Source: a bacterium (GTDB taxonomy: Bacteria; Vulcanimicrobiota; Vulcanimicrobiia; Vulcanimicrobiales; Vulcanimicrobiaceae). From it: 6,162 nucleotides of DNA. Position numbers and translations under genes: made by a program. The stretch is taken from contig JAKAPO010000155.1 of NCBI GenBank assembly GCA_021807065.1, forward strand, positions 1 to 6,162. Direction: 5' to 3'. Below the pieces are notes generated by a model. That model had not been told where the DNA came from, did no database searches, and saw nothing but the letters and a program-made list of their open reading frames with translations. Below, in pieces: positions 1 through 5,600 of this stretch (its first letter is position 1; the number at the start of each line of letters is the position of its first letter).

Positions 1-851
1 GCGAGATAGTCCGGTTCGTGTCGGTGGCGATGGCGATCGTATCGGCGCTGGTCGAAGAGCCAGCCCGGCAGCTCCTTCGGAAAAACCATCAGACGAGTTG
101 TCGCGTCGAGAACGAGCGCGGCCTTTCCGAAGGCGAGCGGGGGAACGTACGTCCAGGTCGTTTCCGTCGCCATCCAATAGCCTGCGACCGGAGCAAAGAT
201 CGTCGTGACGTCGGAAGGGCTTGAACCACCATCTGCGACGTACGTGGAGGTATAGTGCGCTTTCCAGAGGTCGTACGTCTTGGTATCGATCCAAAGGTCG
301 CGTAAGTTGTGCCTTTGGGGATCGCTCAGGGGACGAAATACCAAGTGGTATGTCGTGTGAACCCCCAACCTCTCGACGCCGGCGAGCGTGATGGCATAGA
401 TGGGAGAGGCGGTGACGCTGATGGTGGCGATCACACCGAGCCCGCGGCCGACATCCGGTTCGGCAGGGTTCGCTGTTGGCAAGGGTTTCGGCCGTATCAG
501 CCAGGCGTCGGGTCCAACAAATTCTTTTCCAATCCACGCGTTAGGGAGATGGGTTCCATCGGTTGGCCAGCCATCGACTGCGTTTTCCATGTGATCGGCT
601 GTTCGATATGCAAACCGGCGCAACGAAGACCGAGTGAACTCCTGACCGGTTCGCCGTTGGTAGTAGTGTATGGTCCAAGCATCGATGCAGATAGCGTACG
701 CCGGTGCAGGATACGATCGCAGACGCCGCATCGCCTGAACGAAGATATCGATAGGTGCGGGCGTCGGCGTTGCCGCGGTCGTCGTCGCAGCGGGTCCGGC
801 GCCGAGCGTAACGATGAGAAGGTATGTTGCCCCGAGGGTTCGTACGTTCAT
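1..851 (-). CDS. secreted LolA/LolB-like hypothetical protein, 3' end beyond window
   Basis: I read this frame directly on the minus strand: 283 codons without a stop from the ATG at 851-849 to the left edge, so the C-terminus is missing. The protein begins with a short N-region (MNVR), a hydrophobic core at about residues 6-20 and a Thr/Ala/Pro-rich stretch to about 33, which reads as a Sec signal peptide plus linker. There is no lipobox; the only cysteine is C55. The rest alternates short beta-like segments (VIATISVTA, YAITLAGVE, TTYHLVFRPL) with 'LRDLWIDTKTYDLWKAHYT' at about residues 183-201. That beta-hairpin pattern resembles LolA/LolB-fold periplasmic proteins; the fold is inferred and no ligand is known. 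'FPKELPGWLFD' at 257-267 and the His/Arg-rich stretch after it look like a C-terminal tail, so the stop is probably just outside. An in-frame TGA at 863-861 leaves 851 as the only ATG start. No good Shine-Dalgarno is seen. Confidence 0.72.
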   Translation of the reverse strand, partial: MNVRTLGATYLLIVTLGAGPAATTTAATPTPAPIDIFVQAMRRLRSYPAPAYAICIDAWTIHYYQRRTGQEFTRSSLRRFAYRTADHMENAVDGWPTDGTHLPNAWIGKEFVGPDAWLIRPKPLPTANPAEPDVGRGLGVIATISVTASPIYAITLAGVERLGVHTTYHLVFRPLSDPQRHNLRDLWIDTKTYDLWKAHYTSTYVADGGSSPSDVTTIFAPVAGYWMATETTWTYVPPLAFGKAALVLDATTRLMVFPKELPGWLFDQRRYDRHRHRHEPDYL

Positions 852-877
852 ATGTCTCGCTCATATGTCTCGCTCAT
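848..877 (-). CDS. possible 9-codon upstream reading frame in the 13-bp repeat
   Basis: From the ATG at 877-875 the minus strand reads M-S-E-T-Y-E-R-D-I and stops at TGA 850-848. That stop overlaps the start codon of the secreted-protein gene in an ATGA, the usual geometry for termination-reinitiation. A still shorter frame from ATG 894-892 (M-P-K-R-D-I) ends at TGA 876-874, overlapping the ATG at 877 in the same way. The overlaps are seen in the sequence; translation is inference. Ribosome-binding signals here are weak (GCGAGA), and the arrangement could be a by-product of the repeat. Confidence 0.3.
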   Translation of the reverse strand: MSETYERDI

Positions 878-886
878 ATGTCTCGC
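848..886. repeat. three perfect tandem copies of a 13-bp repeat
   Basis: The unit TCATATGTCTCGC (plus strand) occurs three times without mismatch, at 848-860, 861-873 and 874-886. On the minus strand each copy reads GCGAGACATATGA and so carries an ATGA. The leftmost copy supplies the start codon of the minus-strand secreted-protein gene. Because 13 is not a multiple of 3, the three ATGs lie in three different frames. The repeat therefore sits exactly on a translation-initiation region, and a change in copy number would alter the set of upstream starts. Confidence 0.95.
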
Positions 887-913
887 TTCGGCATTGTCGG
901 AGGGTAGCACCTC

Positions 914-917
914 GGAG
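914..917 (+). promoter_or_regulatory. Shine-Dalgarno for the 28-codon leader
   Basis: GGAG lies within a purine run (GGAGAGAGA, 914-922) and is 7 nt before the ATG at 925. It is the only good plus-strand ribosome-binding signal I find in the divergent region. It serves the small frame at 925, not the regulator start at 1008, which has none. Confidence 0.45.
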
Positions 918-924
918 AGAGACG

Positions 925-1011
925 ATGACACGCGGCGGTGCCGTCCAGAGACGCGGCGGGTCGATAGCGGGGCGTGAGTCTTTCCGCGGCGAAACGTTAA
1001 ATATCCAATGA
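925..1011 (+). CDS. possible 28-aa leader peptide coupled to the regulator
   Basis: A 28-codon frame begins MTRGGAVQRRGGSIAGRESF and ends ...TLNIQ. It has a GGAG Shine-Dalgarno 7 nt before its ATG. Its TGA (1009-1011) overlaps the ATG of the downstream regulator (1008-1010) as ATGA. The regulator start itself is preceded by 'GTTAAATATCCA', which has no Shine-Dalgarno, so reinitiation from this leader is a plausible way to translate it. The peptide is basic and Gly/Arg-rich and matches no family I know. It contains two RGG motifs exactly seven codons apart, made by a 9-bp direct repeat. The same frame is open further upstream to an ATG at 814, but that start lies antisense inside the minus-strand gene and has less support. 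Chance overlap is the main alternative. Confidence 0.42.
   Translation: MTRGGAVQRRGGSIAGRESFRGETLNIQ
930..959. repeat. 9-bp direct repeat spaced 21 bp apart
   Basis: ACGCGGCGG occurs at 930-938 and again at 951-959, start to start 21 bp, close to two helical turns. Winged-helix regulators of the OmpR type often bind direct repeats on one face of DNA, so this could be an operator in the divergent region. The same bases encode the two RGG motifs of the possible leader peptide, which is an equally good explanation. Confidence 0.3.
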
Positions 1012-2426
1012 TGTTGGAGACGCTCGAAGGTAACCCGGAGGGCGGCGCCTACCAGTTCGGCCCGTTCCTATTGGATGTGCCGCGTCTGCGGTTGTTCGAT
1101 CGCGGAGAGCGCGTCGCGCTAGGACCCAAGGTCGTGGAGACGCTGCTGGCGTTGATCGAGCAGCCAGGCGAAGTCGTGTCGAAGAACGCTCTTCTCGACA
1201 GAATCTGGCCGGATGAGGACGTCAACGAGGCGAGCCTCGCCCAGAACATTCACGTTTTGCGAAGAGAGTTCCGCAAACGTTGGGGGGTTGCGGCCATCGA
1301 TACCGTTCCCGGGCGCGGATACTCGTTCAGCGGTGCGGTTCGCCGCGTGGATCACGTGGAACTTGCTCCCGAGCGCGCCCGCTACCGAGTCTCGAGGCGG
1401 TTGCTCCTGAGATCGGTTGCGGCGGTAGCGGCTACAGTTCTCGCCGTCGTCACCGTAACGGTTGCCATCGTTCACGCGCACCAGTCCTCGGAACGTACGG
1501 CATCGGATCGACAGGCTGCACGCCTCGATGCGATCGGGAGATACTACTGGGATCTTAGAACCCGAACTGCGGTCGCCAGGAGCATGCGGTACTTCACGCA
1601 GGCGATCGACACCGATCCTCAGGATTCGCAAGGATACGCCGGTTTAGCTCTGGCGAACGCCGTCACTGGATACCAAGGGTATGGGCCTGGCTCGTCGCTC
1701 GTGTACATCGCGCGAGCACGCGCGTTCGCCCGTAAGGCTATCGAACTCGATCCGAACAGCTCGGATGCGTACGCGGTACTCGGTGCGACCGAATCGTCTC
1801 GCGCACGACTCCAGCGCGCTATCGCGTTGGATCCCAAGAGCGCGATCGCTCGCGAATGGTACGGCACCTTCTTGCTGGAGCACGGAGACATTCGAGGATC
1901 GTACCGTGAGTTACGCAGAGCGTCGGAACTCGACCCGCTCTCCGTGGCGGTCGTCGTCGATCTGTCGAACGCTGCGTATCTGCTAGGACGGTATCCCGAG
2001 GCGATCTCGTACGCTCGCCAGGCGCTCGAGCTTTCGCCGAAGCTTGAAGCGGCCTACGAGGTGCTTGGCGTCGCGTACGAGCAGGAAGGAGAGGCTGCAG
2101 AGGCTATCGATGCCTTCCGGCAGATCGCGCAGATATGCCCTTCATGCCGGCCGCAGGCAGCCGTACTTCTGGCCAGCGCCTACGCGAAGACGGGCCGCCT
2201 TTCCCGGGCTCGGACGATGCTTGCGATGGCGCAGGCGCATGCGCACGACATCGCCACCGACGACTTGGCTGCCGCTTTGGCGGCGGTAGGCCGGCGCAGC
2301 GATGCGCTGGCGTTGTTGAAACGCCTGCACGGTGAGTACCAAGGATACGTTTCCACCGAAATCGCCGCGGATCCGCGTTTCGCGAGATTGCGCGTCGTAT
2401 CGGGTGTGTCGGATCGTTCTATATAG
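1008..2426 (+). CDS. CadC/ToxR-type membrane transcription regulator with periplasmic TPR domain
   Basis: This 472-residue one-component regulator has three parts. Residues about 15-110 form an OmpR/PhoB-type winged helix (Trans_reg_C): the N-terminal strands 'YQFGPFLLDVPRLRLF', the 'VVSKNALLDRIW' helix, a recognition helix near 73-91 (EASLAQNIHVLRREFRKR) and the wing 'IDTVPGRGYSFSG'. Residues about 134-157 are a single transmembrane helix after an Arg-rich stretch, giving a cytoplasmic N-terminus. Residues about 175-465 are helical TPR-like repeats, with the recurrent motifs 'ARKAIELDP', 'LQRAIALDP', 'LRRASELDP' and 'ARQALELSP', and should lie in the periplasm. It probably senses a periplasmic signal or partner protein and binds DNA from the membrane. 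The only cysteines are C377 and C380 (CPSC), both periplasmic. An in-frame TGA at 975-977 limits the start to ATG 1008 or ATG 1011; both keep the whole domain. Neither has a Shine-Dalgarno, and 1008 overlaps the stop of the possible leader. It lies divergent to the secreted-protein gene and 252 bp before the receptor gene. The specific signal is not recognisable. Confidence 0.9.
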   Translation: MMLETLEGNPEGGAYQFGPFLLDVPRLRLFDRGERVALGPKVVETLLALIEQPGEVVSKNALLDRIWPDEDVNEASLAQNIHVLRREFRKRWGVAAIDTVPGRGYSFSGAVRRVDHVELAPERARYRVSRRLLLRSVAAVAATVLAVVTVTVAIVHAHQSSERTASDRQAARLDAIGRYYWDLRTRTAVARSMRYFTQAIDTDPQDSQGYAGLALANAVTGYQGYGPGSSLVYIARARAFARKAIELDPNSSDAYAVLGATESSRARLQRAIALDPKSAIAREWYGTFLLEHGDIRGSYRELRRASELDPLSVAVVVDLSNAAYLLGRYPEAISYARQALELSPKLEAAYEVLGVAYEQEGEAAEAIDAFRQIAQICPSCRPQAAVLLASAYAKTGRLSRARTMLAMAQAHAHDIATDDLAAALAAVGRRSDALALLKRLHGEYQGYVSTEIAADPRFARLRVVSGVSDRSI

Positions 2427-2465
2427 CGCCGGCGTATCCGAGTAAGATACAAGAACGCATTACCT

Positions 2466-2510
2466 CAACGCAATAGCCCGGATCGCGAGATACTCGGGCT
2501 ATTGGCGTTG
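2466..2510. terminator. long hairpin after the regulator, possible terminator
   Basis: CAACGCAATAGCCCG (2466-2480) pairs with CGGGCTATTGGCGTTG (2495-2510): 15 base pairs with one bulged base and a 14-nt loop, starting 39 nt after the regulator stop. The position fits a transcription end that separates the regulator from the receptor gene. There is no T-run after the stem on either strand, so it is not a classic intrinsic terminator. It could instead protect the 3' end of the mRNA or be a protein-binding palindrome. Confidence 0.5.
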
Positions 2511-2557
2511 CGGACGAAGGACCGCGCTATAGCCGATTGTTCAATACGAGCCGAGCG

Positions 2558-2635
2558 CGAGCTGCTATCGTGGTGGTACGCGCTTGCTGCAGGCCATCCG
2601 CTGGGACTTCTCTTTGCCATCGGTTCGAGCTGCTA
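2558..2635. repeat. 10-bp direct repeat upstream of the receptor gene
   Basis: CGAGCTGCTA occurs at 2558-2567 and 2626-2635, 68 bp apart, in the 168 bp between the hairpin and the receptor start. It may be a pair of regulator sites, but a short repeat like this can also arise by chance. No convincing -35/-10 pair was found in this spacer. Confidence 0.2.
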
Positions 2636-2664
2636 CAGGCGTGACATTACTCCCATTGCAGATT

Positions 2665-2669
2665 GAGGG
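2665..2669 (+). promoter_or_regulatory. Shine-Dalgarno of the receptor gene
   Basis: GAGGG ends 9 nt before the ATG at 2679 and decides the start. An in-frame TTG at 2670 is too close to this site to be used. The start at 2679 also gives a complete signal peptide. Confidence 0.7.
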
Positions 2670-2678
2670 TTGAAGTAC

Positions 2679-5600
2679 ATGTGCACATCACGGACCCTCC
2701 GTCATGCGGTAGCAGCCGCGTTATTCACGGTGGCTTTCCTGCTCCAGGGAACATGGGCACTGGCAGGCGTCACCGGCGGTATCGCGGGCTACGTTCACGA
2801 TGACGCGGGCGCCCCGGTTGCCGGTGCAACCGTAAGGGCAGTCTCGCCATCGGAGACGGCGACCGCAACGACGGACGCGTCGGGACATTTCGTCTTCCTG
2901 ACGCTTGCCCCAGATACATATAGCGTCACCGTCACCAAAGACGGCTATCAGACGGTCGCGCAATCGGGACTTACCGTCCTGGCCGACCAGACGCAGACGA
3001 TCAGTATCGTCACACCGCGCGTGCTGAAAGTCATCGCGACGGCACGGACGAGCGCTGCCGCGCTGGTGAAACCCGGCGTCGGCGCCGACGTTTACAATGT
3101 CAACGCGACGCAGTCCGAGGCTGCCGCGGCGCTCGGCGCCGGAGCGCAGCTCAACCAGGCGTATTCCGCCATTTCGGCCGTTCCAGGTGTCAACGAGACC
3201 AACGGCGGGGCGGCGGCCGGCTGGAACTTCAGCGGCGTCTACATTCGCGGCGAGCAGAGTTTCTTCACGAGCTACGAATACGACGGCATCCCCGTCAATC
3301 GCGCCTTCGACAACTACAACGGCTCGACCGAATCGAATCTCGGTTTGCAGGAGTTGCAGGTTTACACCGGCGGTGCGCCGGCGAGCAACTCGTCTGCAGG
3401 CACGAGCGGGTTTATCAACGAGGTCATCAAGACGGGGACGTACCCCGGCTACGCCTCGCTCACGGCTGGTGTTGCTGCCCTCGCCTTCTATCACGGGTTG
3501 TCGTTCGAAGCGGGTGGCGCAACGCCAGACCGTAACTTCACGTACTACGTCGGCATCCGCGGATACGACCAGCAGTTTCGCTATTTCGATCAGCAGAACG
3601 GCGCAGGTTTGGAGACGCCGGGCCAGCCCTTTGCCGGCTACGGGTACGCCGGAATCTTCTGCACGTACACGGCAACCTGCCCGGCAGCGATTGGCTTCAA
3701 CACGAATGGGGTCGGCGACCGCAGCCTCTGCACGTTGGGCACGCTCATGCCGAGCCAACCGAATCACGATCCGGCCTACGGGACCGGGTCGTCCGGCTGC
3801 TGGGACTACTTCTTGGGTTCCTACGGCGGCCAGTCGGGCATCGTCGATCGCGAGGACGTGATCAACCTGCATCTTGGAATACCGCGGCGCGACGGGCAGC
3901 GGGACGATATCCAGCTGCTCTGGAGCGCATCGATGATGCAAAGCTCGTTCTATAACAGCCCGTCGGACGCCGGGGGATACGGTCCGCTGACGCTCGACGA
4001 GACGACCTTCGGCTACGTGGCGCCCACGTGCGCGCCGACGCCGCAGGCGCCCCAAGGGATTTGCGCGGGGAACTATCCCAAGTATTGGGACGCCTACGTC
4101 TACAACTTACCCTTCGGCACGAATATCGCCGGGCACACCCCAATCTGGTATTACCAGCCGTCGAGCCCGACCAACCGTCCGGCGTACGCGCAGCTTCCAC
4201 TGAACGCTCGTGACACCATCTACAACGATATGGGGGCCATTAAGTTGCAATGGACGCATCCGTTCAGTGACAATGCCTACGTACGCACGTTTGTGTACTC
4301 GATGTACTCCGACTGGCTCCAAGCCGGCCCCAACGATGTTTGGGATGCGTATATTAATGGTCTGGGGCCGGGTTACGTCGGTGTGGCAAGCGACTACGAG
4401 CTGCCCACGCATACGGCCGGTGGCGAGATCCAACTCGCCGATCAGATCAACGACCAGAACCTGATTCAGCTGACCGGCAACTACGTGACCGCGCGAACGA
4501 CGCGCTGGTACAACACCGGGTATTTGGCGACCAACTCCCCAATCGGTTACATCGCTAAATCCGGGAGCGGATACAACTGCTACGACCCCACGACCGGGGC
4601 GCAAGTGCTCTGCGTTCCCGGCGGTTCGTACCAGAGTAACTCGGTTGCCGGTCCGACCGGGACGGCGCCCTGCCCGTCACCGGCCTGCGCGGCCGGAGCG
4701 TATTGGGGGACACTGTGGAACGGGTCTGCAAACGGCTCGTATAATACTGTCGAGCCGAAGTTCGCATTCGTCTCGTTGACCGACGAGTGGCGACCCAGCG
4801 ATCGCTGGGTGATCGACGCCGGTCTGCGTTACGACAACTACACGTACGACCTTGCGAACGGCAACACACCGTGGACGCAGTTCTACGCGAGCATTATCGC
4901 TCAGGACGTCTGCGTCAACAGCGTCGGGACCGTCTACAGCTATCCGCTCCCGCCGGGTCAGGCCCCGCCGGCACCGGTTCACTACACGACGGTGTGTCCC
5001 GGCGGTTACCATCACCCGCCGTTTACCGGTGCCTCTCCGCCCGCGTATACGATTTCCGATTGGTCCGCTGACGGCGCGATCACGTACGAAGCCGGGCCGG
5101 ACACCGTCCTGCGGCTATCAGTCGGGCGCCACACCGAGCCGCCGATCTCGGCGTCGGTGCAGTACCTCGCATACTCCGGGAACGAGTTGAACGTTTGGAA
5201 CGCGACGTTGCCCCTCGGTTTCCTGTCGCCGTTCCACGCGATTCCCGAGATGAGCTCGGGGCAGTACGACTTCTCGTGGGAACAGCACATCCCAGGAACG
5301 AGGGTGAGCTTCAAGATCTCACCGTTCTACGATCACATCGGCGCGTATCAAGAGCAGTCCTTCATCGGCGCGAACTTCGTCACGCAGGCGCCGGTCGGGC
5401 AGTTCCGCAGCTACGGCGTGGAGGCTGCACTGACCGTTGGGGACTTCTCCCAGAACGGCATTGCGGCAATGGTCTCCGCGACGTATCTCAACTCGGCGGT
5501 CCAGTACCAACCCTTCTTCGGCGTGAATCAGATCGTCACAACGAACTCGGCTATCGCGGCCTTCAACGCGCTCACGAGGGCGGGCGGCGGACAGCCCTGC

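Noticed and set aside
541..864. 107-codon minus-strand frame starting at the middle 13-bp repeat
   Set aside because: It is a frame-shifted reading of the secreted-protein gene, lacks a signal peptide and has low-complexity Arg-rich composition. Kept only as part of the repeat finding.
309..977. 222-codon plus-strand open frame
   Set aside because: Overlaps the minus-strand secreted-protein gene antisense and is Arg/Gly/Cys-rich without domains. The minus frame has a signal peptide and stays open to the window edge.
996..1004. AT-rich GTTAAATAT as a -10 element giving a leaderless regulator mRNA
   Set aside because: The position would fit a leaderless start at 1008, but no acceptable -35 is found 16-18 bp upstream, so I did not list it as a promoter. 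It remains the main rival to the coupled-leader idea.
2427..2678. Possible small gene in the regulator-receptor spacer
   Set aside because: No frame with a start, a Shine-Dalgarno and sensible length was found. The spacer holds the hairpin, a short direct repeat and the receptor Shine-Dalgarno only.
3097..3861. 254-codon plus-strand frame inside the receptor gene
   Set aside because: Out-of-frame, Arg/Ser/Thr-rich shadow of the receptor coding frame.
2721..4055. 444-codon open frame on the minus strand
   Set aside because: It is fully antisense to the receptor's N-terminal domain, plug and early barrel, which have clear family motifs. The translation is Arg/Val/Ala-rich with no domain, as expected for a GC-driven shadow.
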